In this document: positions 15,394 through 23,780 of the stretch, piece by piece | Position numbering within the stretch: the first letter of the stretch is position 1 | Layout of the letters: the number at the start of each line of letters is the position of its first letter | NCBI GenBank assembly: GCA_022819805.1 | Contig: JAJEGO010000045.1 | Coordinates: forward strand, 1 to 48,367 | Reading direction: 5' to 3' | DNA from: Candidatus Dadabacteria bacterium | GTDB taxonomy: Bacteria > Desulfobacterota_D > UBA1144 > Nemesobacterales > Nemesobacteraceae | DNA length: 48,367 nt | Made by a program: the position numbers and the translations under genes | Notes under the pieces: model-generated | Database searches by the model: none | Told to the model about the DNA's origin: nothing | What the model saw: the letters and a program-made list of their open reading frames with translations, nothing else

Positions 15394-16938
15394 TCAGAGG
15401 GGAATGTTCCCGTGCTTTTTCGGCGGAAGCGTCTGTCTTTTTCCGCTCAGCATCTCAAGTGCCGCTATCACTCTGTGTCTCGTGTCTTCGGGTTTTATGA
15501 CCTCGTCTATGTAACCCAAGCTTGCAGCGCGATAGGGATTTGCAAAATTCTTTTTGTACTCCTCAATGAGCCTGATTCTCTCGGTGTCGGGATCGTCCGC
15601 GGCGGCTATTTCTCCGCGGGAAATTATATTCACGGCCCCGTCGGGTCCCATGACTGCTATTTCCGCCGTGGGATAGGCAAGGTTAACATCTCCCCTTATG
15701 TGTTTTGAGGACATGACGTCGTAAGCCCCCCCGTAGGCCTTTCTGGTTATCACCGTAATTCTCGGAACTGTAGCCTCGCAATATGCGTAAAGCAGTTTTG
15801 CGCCGTGCCTTATGATTCCTCCCCATTCCTGCGAGGTTCCCGGAAGGAAACCCGGCACGTCGACAAAAGTAAGAAGGGGGATATTGAAAGCGTCGCAGAA
15901 TCTTACGAACCTAGCCGCCTTAACCGAAGCGTCTATGTCAAGACACCCCGCAAGCACCTTGGGCTGGTTTCCCACCACACCGACCGTCTGCCCGTTCATC
16001 CTCGCAAACCCTATCACTATGTTTTTCGCATAGTGCTCCTGTATCTCCAAGAAATACGAATTATCAACTATGGGCCTTATCACATCCAGTATATCGTAAG
16101 GTTTGTTGGGGTTGTCAGGAATAAGTTCGCGAAGACTCGTCTCCTTTCTGTCCACGGGATCATCGCATGGAACCACCGGCGGATCCTCCATGTTGTTTGA
16201 GGGAAGAAACCCCAGGAGCTCCTTTATTATCTTTATCGAGTCACTGTCATCCTCAGAGGCAAAATGCGCGACGCCGCTCACGGAGTTATGGACCATGGCG
16301 CCGCCAAGCTCTTCCGAAGAGACCTCTTCATGGGTAACGGTCTTGATCACGTCGGGTCCCGTCACGAACATATAGCTTGTGCTCTTTGACATGATGGTGA
16401 AGTCGTTCATTACCGGGGAGTAAACGGCTCCTCCGGCACACGGACCCATGATTGCGGATATCTGCGGTATGACTCCAGAGGAAATCACGTTTCGAAGAAA
16501 TATCTCTCCGTAAGCCCCGAGGCTTTTGACCCCTTCCTGGATTCTCGCTCCGCCGGAATCGTTAAGCCCTATGATCGGCGCCCCGGTCGAGAGCGCCAGA
16601 TCCATTATCTTGCATATCTTTTTTCCCTGCTCAAGACCCAGAGAACCACCGAAAACCGTGAAGTCCTGGGCATAGACAAACACTTGGCGTCCCTCAATCT
16701 TCCCGTAGCCCGTAACGACGCCGTCGCCCAGGATTCTCTTTTTCTCCATTCCGAAATCCGTGCAGTCGTGCAGGACGAACTTGTCGAGTTCGACAAAGGT
16801 GTCTTTATCTAGAAGTTCGGCTATTCGTTCGCGGGCCGTGTGCTTGCCCGAATCATGCTGTCTTTTGATTCTGGCTTCGCCGCCGCCTAAGCTCGCCTCT
16901 TTTTCCTTATCTTCGAGAATTCTGACTTTTTCTTTCAT
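15394..16938 (-). CDS. pccB: Propionyl-CoA carboxylase beta subunit (carboxyltransferase)
   Basis: A 514-residue carboxyltransferase that transfers CO2 from carboxybiotin to propionyl-CoA (methylmalonyl-CoA formation). It has the two crotonase-fold halves: the N-terminal half with [25 protein letters not shown] and [14 protein letters not shown], and the oxyanion stretch [14 protein letters not shown]; the C-terminal half with [50 protein letters not shown]. The absence of the AccD zinc ribbon and the length favour PccB over AccD; related acyl-CoA substrates remain possible. It heads the carboxylase-binding protein block and has its own promoter overlapping the coaE stop. Confidence 0.93.
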   Translation of the reverse strand: MKEKVRILEDKEKEASLGGGEARIKRQHDSGKHTARERIAELLDKDTFVELDKFVLHDCTDFGMEKKRILGDGVVTGYGKIEGRQVFVYAQDFTVFGGSLGLEQGKKICKIMDLALSTGAPIIGLNDSGGARIQEGVKSLGAYGEIFLRNVISSGVIPQISAIMGPCAGGAVYSPVMNDFTIMSKSTSYMFVTGPDVIKTVTHEEVSSEELGGAMVHNSVSGVAHFASEDDSDSIKIIKELLGFLPSNNMEDPPVVPCDDPVDRKETSLRELIPDNPNKPYDILDVIRPIVDNSYFLEIQEHYAKNIVIGFARMNGQTVGVVGNQPKVLAGCLDIDASVKAARFVRFCDAFNIPLLTFVDVPGFLPGTSQEWGGIIRHGAKLLYAYCEATVPRITVITRKAYGGAYDVMSSKHIRGDVNLAYPTAEIAVMGPDGAVNIISRGEIAAADDPDTERIRLIEEYKKNFANPYRAASLGYIDEVIKPEDTRHRVIAALEMLSGKRQTLPPKKHGNIPL

Positions 16939-16985
16939 TGGATGCGCTCCAGACCCACTCCTTCCGGCTAAAAACGAATCAGTGA

Positions 16986-17013
16986 ATCATAACACGCAGA
17001 ACCGCCGTTTCAA
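16986..17013 (-). promoter_or_regulatory. sigma70-like promoter of the pcc block
   Basis: On the minus strand, TTGAAA (17008-17013) and TATGAT (16986-16991) are 16 bp apart, predicting a start near 16979, about 40 nt before the pccB ATG. The -35 overlaps the coaE stop codon. This suggests the carboxylase and binding-protein genes can be transcribed separately from gltX-coaE. Confidence 0.6.
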
Positions 17014-17612
17014 GACTCCGCGGCGTGAAGAGCCTCGAACAAAGCGTGCACCTGAGTGCGCAGATTCTCAATATCCGAGGAGTTTTCTATCAGGAAATCG
17101 GCCTGAGAAGCCTTTTCCGCTTCGGACACCTGGGAGTCCATACGGCGGCGTATTTCCTCGGGCGAGAGGGCATCGCGGGCCGCCACCCTTAGCTCCCTCA
17201 GCTCACCGGGACACGTAACTACCACCAAGCCGTCGAGCAGATCATTAATGCCGCCGCTTTTGCGATCTATAAGCGACGCTTCGACAAACACCATCGGCTC
17301 TGAGGTTCGGGCGGATATTTTCTCCTTTACCCGCTCAAGGATTCTCGGGTGTGTTATGCCGTTTAGTCTTTTGCGGTCCCCCTCGTCTGCAAACACTATT
17401 TCAGCGAGGGCACCGCGGTCAAGCGTCCCGTCTGCGCTGAGAACCTCCCGGCCGAAGCAGGCAACGATTTCCTCAAGCGCCGGCTCCCCGGGCCGCACAA
17501 CTTCCCTTGCTACCTCGTCAGCGTCAACTATGAACGCTCCGAGCTCGCGCAGGACCTGCGCCACCGTAGACTTGCCCGAACCTATGTTTCCTGTAAGCCC
17601 GTATATTTTCAT
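17010..17612 (-). CDS. coaE: Dephospho-CoA kinase
   Basis: This enzyme phosphorylates dephospho-CoA, the last step of coenzyme A synthesis, in the cytoplasm. At 200 residues it has the normal length. The N-terminal P-loop is MKIYGLTGNIGSGKSTVA; family blocks IVDADEVAREVVRPGEPAL near 32, LDRGALAEIVFAD near 63, LNGITHPRI near 80 and FVEASLIDRKSG near 107 follow. The ATG lies 2 bp after the gltX stop, so it is probably translated from the same mRNA. A CoA-biosynthesis gene just before acyl-CoA carboxylase genes is suggestive, but both upstream genes are housekeeping. Confidence 0.96.
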   Translation of the reverse strand: MKIYGLTGNIGSGKSTVAQVLRELGAFIVDADEVAREVVRPGEPALEEIVACFGREVLSADGTLDRGALAEIVFADEGDRKRLNGITHPRILERVKEKISARTSEPMVFVEASLIDRKSGGINDLLDGLVVVTCPGELRELRVAARDALSPEEIRRRMDSQVSEAEKASQADFLIENSSDIENLRTQVHALFEALHAAES

Positions 17613-17614
17613 CT

Positions 17615-19018
17615 TCAGGCATTGCGGGATCTTGTATAGTCAATTGCCCTGGCGAGGCGTAGCGCCACGGCATCTTTGCCCAGTATCTCGACAACGTCAA
17701 AGATTCCTGGACTCTTCGTCGAACCGGTAAGCGCGACCCTCGCAGGCTGAGCTATCTTCCCAAGTCCAAGACCCGTGCGCTCCATTACGCGTTCAAAACC
17801 CCCGTGAATATTGTCATGAGAAAAATCCTCGATACCAGAGAGCTCCTCCGCCAGAAGCTCGAAAATCTCGCCGTTTTGCTCCACCAGAAATTTCTGCGCC
17901 GCCTTTTCGTCGTATTCAAAATCGTCGGTGAAAAAGTAAAGAGACTGATCCACGATTCCGTTCAGAGTCTCCGAGCGCTCGCGCATCTGCGCAACTATTC
18001 TGCGAAGCCGCTCAGGGGACGGCTCGGGAAGTCCTCTCTGCACAATAATGGGAACCACCCCTTCCGATATCTGCTCCTCGGACAGATCCCTCAAGTATCT
18101 TCCGTTAAGCCAGAGGAATTTCTGGGAATCAAATACCGAGGGAGATTTCCCGATGCCTTTCAAGCTGAATTTCTCAACAAGTTCCTCTGTTGTGAAAATC
18201 TCCTGGTCCCCGAAAGACCATCCCAGTCTCACCAGATAGTTAAGCACCGCCTCGGGAAGATATCCACGCAGTCGGTACTCCGTAACGGATTCCGCGCCGT
18301 GGCGTTTTGAGAGTTTTTTTCCGTCAGCGCCGAGTATCATCGGAACATGGGCAAGCTTCGGCTTCCCAAGACCCAGTGCCTCAGCTATCAGTATCTGCCT
18401 CGGGGCGTTTATTATGTGATCGTCTCCCCTTATGACGTGAGATATCTCCATCCGCGCGTCATCGACGGCCGCGGCGAAATTATAGGTCGGAAACCCGTCG
18501 GCTTTCAGTATCACGAAGTCTTCTATTTCCGAGGAGTCAAAAACTATCCCGCCGCGGACCAGATCCTCAACGTGGATTTTTTCTCCAGGGGACACAGAAA
18601 GCCTTACGGCGTAAGGTTTCCCGGGGGCCGCCCCGAGCTGGGACCACTCCCTCCTGTATCTGAAGACCTCTCCTCTCTCTTTAGCTTCCTCTCTCCTACG
18701 CCCGAGTTCCTCGGCGGTAACGTAGCACCTGTACGCCTTTTCCTCGTCAATGAGCCTCTCGGCAAGCTGACTGTAAGCGTCAAGCCGCTCGGACTGCCGA
18801 ACAACCTCTCCTTGCCACTTAAGCCCCAGCCACTCAAGCGATTCAATGATCTGCCGTTCGAATTTCTCCTCGGAACGCGCGCGATCGGTATCCTCAATCC
18901 TGAGCAGAAAATCTCCGCCAAGACTTGCGGAAAAAAGCCAGTTGAAAATGGCGGTGCGTGCCGCCCCCACATGAAGAGCACCCGTTGGGCTGGGAGCGAA
19001 TCTTGTTACGATCTTCAC
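17615..19018 (-). CDS. gltX: Glutamyl-tRNA synthetase
   Basis: A class-I aminoacyl-tRNA synthetase that charges tRNA-Glu. It is 467 residues from GTG 19018, typical for the family. The start VKIVTRFAPSPTGALHVGAARTAIFNWLF contains the HIGH-type signature (HVGA). The KMSKS-type loop is KLSKRHGAESV near residue 240, and the C-terminal anticodon-binding half carries NYLVRLGWSFGDQEIFTTEELVEKF. The track ORF starts at 19273, but that would run into the divergent btuF-like gene; family alignment fixes GTG 19018. No Shine-Dalgarno is visible; a -10-like TAAAAT ends 7 nt before the GTG, so the mRNA may be leaderless. CxxC zinc sites of some GltX are not seen. Confidence 0.96.
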   Translation of the reverse strand: MKIVTRFAPSPTGALHVGAARTAIFNWLFSASLGGDFLLRIEDTDRARSEEKFERQIIESLEWLGLKWQGEVVRQSERLDAYSQLAERLIDEEKAYRCYVTAEELGRRREEAKERGEVFRYRREWSQLGAAPGKPYAVRLSVSPGEKIHVEDLVRGGIVFDSSEIEDFVILKADGFPTYNFAAAVDDARMEISHVIRGDDHIINAPRQILIAEALGLGKPKLAHVPMILGADGKKLSKRHGAESVTEYRLRGYLPEAVLNYLVRLGWSFGDQEIFTTEELVEKFSLKGIGKSPSVFDSQKFLWLNGRYLRDLSEEQISEGVVPIIVQRGLPEPSPERLRRIVAQMRERSETLNGIVDQSLYFFTDDFEYDEKAAQKFLVEQNGEIFELLAEELSGIEDFSHDNIHGGFERVMERTGLGLGKIAQPARVALTGSTKSPGIFDVVEILGKDAVALRLARAIDYTRSRNA

Positions 19019-19025
19019 GAGGACT

Positions 19026-19031
19026 ATTTTA
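19026..19031 (-). promoter_or_regulatory. -10 element 7 nt before gltX start (leaderless?)
   Basis: TAAAAT on the minus strand lies exactly 7 nt upstream of the gltX GTG, where a start of transcription would fall on the start codon. No convincing -35 is present. It mirrors the arrangement of the divergent btuF-like gene. Confidence 0.4.
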
Positions 19032-19097
19032 CACGCCGAAGCGGCAAAAAAAGAAATGCCGCGCGAAGGGATGGGGGATTCTCCCCGGTTGATCATA

Positions 19098-19103
19098 TAT
19101 AAT
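19098..19103 (+). promoter_or_regulatory. -10 element 7 nt before btuF-like start (leaderless?)
   Basis: A perfect TATAAT ends 7 nt before the ATG at 19111, and no Shine-Dalgarno precedes that ATG. The -35 region (near 19075-19081) does not match TTGACA. The arrangement predicts transcription starting at or next to the A of the ATG. Confidence 0.45.
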
Positions 19104-19110
19104 AACGGCC

Positions 19111-20061
19111 ATGAGGATATGTTCACTTCTTCCAAGTTCAACCGAAATAATATTCGCCCTCGGGCTTGAAGAGCACCTAGTCGGAGTAACCCACGAATGC
19201 GATTACCCGCCCGAGGCGCGCCGCAAACCCGTGGTCGTAAACAGCATTCTCGATGAAAAGGAAAAGCTCTCAAGCGCGCGCATAGACGAAATCGTAAGCC
19301 GCAGCCGTGCGGAGGGAAAAAGCGTCTACCTGATCGATTCGGAGCGCCTGAGCGAGATGGAACCGGATCTCATCATAACCCAGGGGCTTTGCGACGTCTG
19401 CGCCGTATCAGAGGACGAGGTGACAGAGGTCTGCGAGGTTCTCGGAAACAGTCCCCAAATACTGTCCTTGGAACCCGGCACCATAGGGGAGATAATGGAT
19501 TCAGTACTGCTTCTGGGAGAAGTCACCGGAACCGGGGAGAAGGCTTCGCAGCTCGTAGAGAACCTTCGCAAAAGAATCGAAGCCGTCGAGAAAAAGCTTT
19601 CAGGCGAAAGATACCGCCCGGGGGTTTTCTGCCTTGAGTGGCTTGACCCTCCTTACGCCGCCGGGCACTGGGTGCCGGAGATGGTAAAGATAGCGGGAGG
19701 AGGACCTCTTGTCTCAAGGGAGGGGGAACCTTCGTTTAAGACAACCTGGGATGAGATAGTGGAGTCGTCCCCTGACTACCTGATCATAATGCCCTGCGGG
19801 TTTGATGTAGAAAAAACACTTGACGGGATAGAGGAGGTGACAAGCGGGACAAGGCAATGGCACGCGCTCCGCGCGGTAAAAAAAGGTCACTGCTACATAG
19901 TGGACGCCAATTCCTATTTCAGCAGACCGTCACCCAGGGTGGTTGACGGTATCGAACTGCTTGCGGGAGTAATTCACTCTGATATATTCACGCAACGACC
20001 GAAGGGGAACTCGGTTCTAAACGTGAAAAATCATTTCTATCTGCAGACTTTTCTAGGCTAA
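19111..20061 (+). CDS. BtuF-like cobalamin-type binding protein without signal peptide
   Basis: A 316-residue protein of the periplasmic binding protein class III fold (COG0614, BtuF/FhuD-like). It starts directly with the mature fold, MRICSLLPSSTEIIFALGLEEHLVGVTHECDYPPEA, with no signal peptide. The helix-backbone pattern ALGLEEHLVGVTHECDYP, then DLIITQGLCDVCAVSEDEV, CLEWLDPPYAAGHWVPEMVKIAGG and SSPDYLIIMPCGFDVEKT are the family hallmarks. Signal-less members of this group are widespread and are annotated as cobalamin-binding. The role may be cytoplasmic rather than import. Divergent from gltX with a 92-bp gap; the start is fixed by family alignment and the TATAAT at 7 nt. Confidence 0.85.
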   Translation: MRICSLLPSSTEIIFALGLEEHLVGVTHECDYPPEARRKPVVVNSILDEKEKLSSARIDEIVSRSRAEGKSVYLIDSERLSEMEPDLIITQGLCDVCAVSEDEVTEVCEVLGNSPQILSLEPGTIGEIMDSVLLLGEVTGTGEKASQLVENLRKRIEAVEKKLSGERYRPGVFCLEWLDPPYAAGHWVPEMVKIAGGGPLVSREGEPSFKTTWDEIVESSPDYLIIMPCGFDVEKTLDGIEEVTSGTRQWHALRAVKKGHCYIVDANSYFSRPSPRVVDGIELLAGVIHSDIFTQRPKGNSVLNVKNHFYLQTFLG

Positions 20062-20063
20062 GA

Positions 20064-20318
20064 TCATTGCGGAGCCTGGAAGGGATCCGCGTCGCCAGAA
20101 GCAGCACCCGAATCCGAGGGAGCCGCTGCACCAGCTTCCTGCGGTGCCGCCTGAGCGGACTGGAAAGGATCCGCATCGCCTTGGGGCTCCTGAGGTTCAG
20201 GCGGAGCGGGCGGTTCGGCAGCCTGCTGCCCCCCTCCTCCTTCGTTTAACATAATGAATCTCCCTATGATAAGAATCACGATAGCTAACAGCACTAACTC
20301 ATTGCCTTGTATAGTCAT
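20064..20318 (-). CDS. Small membrane-anchored Pro/Ala/Gln-rich protein with repeated DADPFQ motif
   Basis: An 84-residue protein. Residues 1-24 (MTIQGNELVLLAIVILIIGRFIML) form one membrane segment. The rest is low-complexity (Gly, Ala, Pro, Gln, Glu) and contains the motif GDADPFQ twice, near residue 47 and at the very C-terminus (GDADPFQAPQ). I recognise no family. AGGAGG lies 13 nt before the ATG, somewhat far. It is convergent with the btuF-like gene, with only 2 bp between stops, and divergent from the next gene. A clean membrane anchor, a ribosome site and the repeated motif argue that it is real. Confidence 0.6.
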   Translation of the reverse strand: MTIQGNELVLLAIVILIIGRFIMLNEGGGGQQAAEPPAPPEPQEPQGDADPFQSAQAAPQEAGAAAPSDSGAASGDADPFQAPQ

Positions 20319-20428
20319 GAAATCTATTTATCCTCCTGATACTCTTTATACTACTATGCAGAACCACGAACCTAAAAGTCCGCAAAAACCTGAATCCTAT
20401 ATTTAATGATACTGATTGACCGAACGAT

Positions 20429-20902
20429 ATGTCAAGGATATTTTCAACGCCTCAAACAGCATACGACACGCTTGAGCAGGATACGGAACTGCAAATAGCG
20501 CTCTCGCAAATCCTCTACGGCTGCGTTCCACACGCAACGGACGAGGTATGCCTGATGATTTTCAAGGAAAACCCGGAAAAAATCGCCGCGATTGCCGACA
20601 CCCGGAAGATATCAACGCGGTTTTTCACAGTGGAGAAGGAGGAGTTCCCGTCGGTCGCCATAGAGATAAGGATAACAACGGGCAGGGATCTCAGGCTTAA
20701 ATACGAGTACTTTTTCCTCACCGAGTCCTCGGAGGAAACCTTCTTTCTCTCTACCTTGGCAAAACTAGGGGAGTACTGCCTTATTTTTCTCTGCGACGAG
20801 ACTCACCATGCGGTCACGGTGCAAATGACCGAAGCCGAAACAGAACCGCTTAATGAGGCTGTCTCCTCAATCAGCGGCGGTTTGACAAAATCAGGGCTTT
20901 AA
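20429..20902 (+). CDS. Conserved-looking protein of unknown function
   Basis: A 157-residue soluble protein without signal or membrane segments, starting MSRIFSTPQTAYDTLEQDTELQIALSQILYG. It is acidic and mixed alpha/beta in character, with CLMIFKENPEKIAAIAD and LKYEYFFLTESSEETFFLSTLAKLGEYCLIFLCDETHHAVTVQM. I recognise no motif or family. No clear Shine-Dalgarno precedes the ATG (GACCGAACGAT). It lies 39 bp before fabH on the same strand and may be co-transcribed. Codon usage matches its neighbours. Confidence 0.6.
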   Translation: MSRIFSTPQTAYDTLEQDTELQIALSQILYGCVPHATDEVCLMIFKENPEKIAAIADTRKISTRFFTVEKEEFPSVAIEIRITTGRDLRLKYEYFFLTESSEETFFLSTLAKLGEYCLIFLCDETHHAVTVQMTEAETEPLNEAVSSISGGLTKSGL

Positions 20903-20941
20903 ACTATCATTGCGCTAACCGCTTCGGAGAGAGATTCTGCA

Positions 20942-21919
20942 TTGAAGTACGTAAAAATCATAGGGACCGGCTCCTCGGTTCCCGAGGCCATACTTTCCAA
21001 CTCAGACCTGGAAAAAATGGTCGATACTTCTGACGAGTGGATCACTTCCAGAACCGGAATTAAGGAACGCAGAATCGCGGATGAAAACACCGCAGCTTCG
21101 GATGTCGCCTATGGGGCCGCCGAAAAAGCCCTCAAAGCTGCCGGCGTAAGCCCGCAGGAACTCGACGTAATCATAGTCGGAACCATAACCCCGGATTTCA
21201 TCTTCCCGTCAACCGGCTGCGTCCTCCAGAGTCGTCTCGGAGCGAAAAAAGCCTACGCCTTCGATCTCATGGCCGGCTGTTCCGGATTTCTCTACACTCT
21301 CCACGTTGCCGAGGGAATAATAAAGTCGGGCGGCGCGGAAAAAATCCTCGCGATAGGCGTGGATGTTCTCTCGAAAGTCACCGACTTCGAGGACCGCTCA
21401 ACCTGCATACTTTTCGGTGACGGGGCGGGCGCCGCGGTTCTCACCGCCTCTGAAGAACCGGGAATTCTCTCATCCATCCTCAATTCGGACGGAAATCACT
21501 GGGATCTTCTCTATGTCCCGGCGGGAGGGTCGAGAACGCCGATTGACGAAGAAGTACTTAAGAGCAGGGAGCAGTACATAAAGATGGAGGGAAACGATGT
21601 TTTCAAAGTCGCAGTCAAGAGCATGGAGTCGGCAACCGCAGATGCTATCGCCAAGGCAAATGTCTCTCCAGAGGACATCGACCTCTTCGTCCCGCACCAG
21701 GCAAACCACAGGATTCTGGAAGCCGTGAGGAAAAGACTCAATTTCCCAGAGGAAAAAGTGTTCGCAAACCTCGACAAATACGGAAACACTTCCGGGGCCT
21801 CCATTCCGCTCGCCCTTGACGAAGCCGTTCGCCAAGGAAAGGTAAAAGAAGGAAATCTGGTGCTGTTCGCGGCTTTCGGAGCCGGTTTCACCTGGGGCGC
21901 CTCAGTGGTAAAACTCTGA
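20942..21919 (+). CDS. fabH: Beta-ketoacyl-ACP synthase III
   Basis: This enzyme condenses acetyl-CoA (or another primer) with malonyl-ACP to start fatty-acid synthesis. 325 residues, normal length. Motifs: TSDEWITSRTGIKERRIAD near residue 30, the active-site cysteine in AFDLMAGCSGFLY near 112, the histidine in FVPHQANHRILEAV near 244, and the asparagine in YGNTSGASIPLALDEA near 274. The start is TTG 20942 with a GGAGAG site about 11 nt upstream. Primer choice (straight or branched) cannot be read from the sequence. No other fatty-acid synthesis gene is adjacent. Confidence 0.96.
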   Translation: MKYVKIIGTGSSVPEAILSNSDLEKMVDTSDEWITSRTGIKERRIADENTAASDVAYGAAEKALKAAGVSPQELDVIIVGTITPDFIFPSTGCVLQSRLGAKKAYAFDLMAGCSGFLYTLHVAEGIIKSGGAEKILAIGVDVLSKVTDFEDRSTCILFGDGAGAAVLTASEEPGILSSILNSDGNHWDLLYVPAGGSRTPIDEEVLKSREQYIKMEGNDVFKVAVKSMESATADAIAKANVSPEDIDLFVPHQANHRILEAVRKRLNFPEEKVFANLDKYGNTSGASIPLALDEAVRQGKVKEGNLVLFAAFGAGFTWGASVVKL

Positions 21920-21989
21920 GGACCTTTCCCAGCCCCGCGACAGGCTTGCCAAATACGCACCTTCTTTTCTTAACGGAAGAACACAGAAC

Positions 21990-22883
21990 ATGACTCTTTC
22001 CTCAATTCCAGAGCTTGCAAACATTGTCCTGCCCGCGTTTCTCGTAATCGCCGCGGGCTTTCTTTTCAGCAGAACAAAAAAAATAGACATCTCCTCAATC
22101 AACGATCTCGTGGTCTACGTGACCACGCCGTGCCTCATAATCTCGTCCCTCTCCGATTTTACGATGGACCCGTCCGTGACGGCAAAGCTGTTTCTCTCGA
22201 TATCGGCGGTCATTTTCGTCACTATCATAATCGGCGGGGCGCTCGCGAAGGCGCTTAGACTTGACTCAAGGGTGTATGTGCCTCCCGTGGTTTTCGCGAA
22301 CACGGGAAACCTAGGACTTCCTCTTTGTCTTTTCGCGTTCGGACAGTATGGGTTCAACATCGCAATACTCTGTGTCGTTTCGACCATGCTGCTTCACTAT
22401 ACGGTGGGAATTCTGATTCTCGGGTCCGGAAAGAATCATCTGCGCGAGATATTCAGGCTTCCCCTGATATACGCCACCGTAGCCGGAATAATCATAAACT
22501 CGGTCGGCTTTCAGATCCCGGTAGTTATCGAAAGGCCCGTAGCCCTTCTCGGGGATATCACCATACCCGCAATGCTCTTCTCGCTCGGATACAAACTCTC
22601 CGAGATGAAGATCTCCAGGCTTTGGCTTTCCTTTTTCTTCGGCTCCGCGAGGATATTTCTCGGCGTAATCCTCGGAGCGCTGTTCGTGAACCTGTTCGGT
22701 CTGAAGGGAGTGGAGGCGAAAGTGGTTATCTTGGAGTGCGCAATGCCTCCGGCGGTTTTTAACTTCGTGCTCGCGGAGAAATACGGCAGGGACTCCGAGA
22801 CGGTCGCGTCAATAATAGTGGCCGGAACGGCGGTTTCCCTTCTGGTTCTTCCGTTCGTTATTTCGTATCTGGTAAACCAGTGA
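21990..22883 (+). CDS. AEC-family transporter (auxin efflux carrier type)
   Basis: A 297-residue inner-membrane transporter of the AEC (MleP/PIN-like) family, with about 10 hydrophobic segments in two five-helix halves. The first helix is IPELANIVLPAFLVIAAGFLFSR; the crossover-type segment VFANTGNLGLPLCLFAFGQYGFN near residue 100 matches the conserved NxGNxGxP block; the second half has LLGDITIPAMLFSLGYKLSEM near 186 and ECAMPPAVFNFVLAEKYGRD near 250. Bacterial members export or import organic acids; the substrate here is unknown. It is 70 bp after fabH on the same strand, and convergent with rpmB with a 3-bp gap. Confidence 0.9.
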   Translation: MTLSSIPELANIVLPAFLVIAAGFLFSRTKKIDISSINDLVVYVTTPCLIISSLSDFTMDPSVTAKLFLSISAVIFVTIIIGGALAKALRLDSRVYVPPVVFANTGNLGLPLCLFAFGQYGFNIAILCVVSTMLLHYTVGILILGSGKNHLREIFRLPLIYATVAGIIINSVGFQIPVVIERPVALLGDITIPAMLFSLGYKLSEMKISRLWLSFFFGSARIFLGVILGALFVNLFGLKGVEAKVVILECAMPPAVFNFVLAEKYGRDSETVASIIVAGTAVSLLVLPFVISYLVNQ

Positions 22884-22886
22884 GGA

Positions 22887-23129
22887 TCAGCGGGTTATGT
22901 CTCTTAAGGTAAGGCCCTCGTCCCTCAGGTAGGGCATGAGGCCTTTTTTGGTGATCGTTCTTAACGCCCGGGCGGAGATTCTTACCCTCACGTGCCTGTC
23001 TAGCTCGGGAACGTATATTCTTTTCCAGTGCAGGTTCGGATTCTGGCGTCTTTTAACGTGGTTGTTCGCGTGGGAGACGTTGTTTCCGAAAAGGGGTTTT
23101 TTTCCTGTTATAGCGCAACGGCGGGCCAT
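22887..23129 (-). CDS. rpmB: 50S ribosomal protein L28 (cysteine-poor type)
   Basis: Large-subunit protein L28, 80 residues. The start MARRCAITGKKPLFGNNVSHANN shows the L28 signature GKKP-GNNVSHA, followed by RRQNPNLHWKRIYVPELDRHVRVRISARALRTITKKG. Only one cysteine is present, so it cannot form the four-Cys zinc site of the C+ form; this is the zinc-independent (C-) type common in proteobacteria. It lies 15 bp after rpmG and is the last gene of the fur-merC-rpmG-rpmB directon. It is convergent with the AEC transporter. Confidence 0.97.
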   Translation of the reverse strand: MARRCAITGKKPLFGNNVSHANNHVKRRQNPNLHWKRIYVPELDRHVRVRISARALRTITKKGLMPYLRDEGLTLRDITR

Positions 23130-23144
23130 CGTGATCTCCTCTGA

Positions 23145-23306
23145 CTACTTGGTCTCCTTAAAGACGACGTGCTTTCTTATCACCGGGTCGTACTTTTTCA
23201 ATTCAAGACGGTCCGGAGTATTCATCTTGTTTTTCTTCGTATAGTAGATGTAAGGACTCTCGGTGCTCTTCATCTTGACAAGTACTCTGTTTAACGACTT
23301 TCCCAT
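23145..23306 (-). CDS. rpmG: 50S ribosomal protein L33 (cysteine-free type)
   Basis: A 53-residue L33, too short for the ORF track. Reading the minus strand from ATG 23306 gives [26 protein letters not shown]...[24 protein letters not shown] and a TAG stop. The blocks [27 protein letters not shown] are diagnostic for L33. There is no cysteine, so this is the zinc-free form. It has its own promoter just upstream and precedes rpmB, the usual L33-L28 pairing. Confidence 0.96.
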   Translation of the reverse strand: MGKSLNRVLVKMKSTESPYIYYTKKNKMNTPDRLELKKYDPVIRKHVVFKETK

Positions 23307-23332
23307 TGCAACCCCCGAAAAAGTGAATGGTT

Positions 23333-23360
23333 ATTATCCACGAAAAAAAACTGTTTTCAA
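23333..23360 (-). promoter_or_regulatory. sigma70-like promoter of rpmG-rpmB
   Basis: On the minus strand, TTGAAA (23355-23360) and GATAAT (23333-23338) are 16 bp apart across a T-tract, predicting transcription from about 23326, 20 nt before the rpmG ATG. The two ribosomal genes can therefore be expressed apart from fur-merC. Confidence 0.55.
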
Positions 23361-23386
23361 GAAAAAATTTTAAATTTCTTTAGGGG

Positions 23387-23773
23387 TCAGTGATCGCAGC
23401 AGTATTTCCTGCAAAGCCTGAAATTGCGCACGTGTCCGGAAATCATGATAAAAGCGCCGATAAAAGTAAAGACGTATTCCTGGTAGCCCGTAGCCATAAA
23501 TGCTCCTGCCAGAAGGAAGCCCAGTCCCAGGATTCCCAGCATTATCACGTTGAAATCCCTGTGGCGTCTGCAGCCGAGAAATATGGCTATCACGCTTGCG
23601 GGAATGACCAGAAAGAGCAGCAACTCATGGAAAAACTCTTCAAATATAAATGTCGAACCCAAGACCGGAAACAGTATGAGCGCCACCGGCGTCAGAAGAC
23701 AATGGACGACGCAGATACCCGCAAGGGATATCGAGGTGTAATCGGTGAGCCTCTGAATTCTTAGCGGGTTCAT
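23387..23773 (-). CDS. MerC-domain membrane protein
   Basis: A 128-residue inner-membrane protein of the MerC superfamily (heavy-metal, often mercury, uptake or handling). The signature DYTSISLAGICVVHCLLTPVALILFPVLG has the Cys-x-x-x-His-Cys arrangement of the first MerC helix. Three more hydrophobic segments follow (ELLLFLVIPASVIAIFL, VIMLGILGLGFLLAGAFM, YVFTFIGAFIMISGHVRN). The C-terminus FRLCRKYCCDH is Cys- and His-rich. It starts 7 bp after the fur-family gene and is presumably controlled with it. The metal handled is unknown; nearby mer operon genes are absent, so mercury resistance is unlikely. Confidence 0.85.
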   Translation of the reverse strand: MNPLRIQRLTDYTSISLAGICVVHCLLTPVALILFPVLGSTFIFEEFFHELLLFLVIPASVIAIFLGCRRHRDFNVIMLGILGLGFLLAGAFMATGYQEYVFTFIGAFIMISGHVRNFRLCRKYCCDH

Positions 23774-23780
23774 CGTATTG

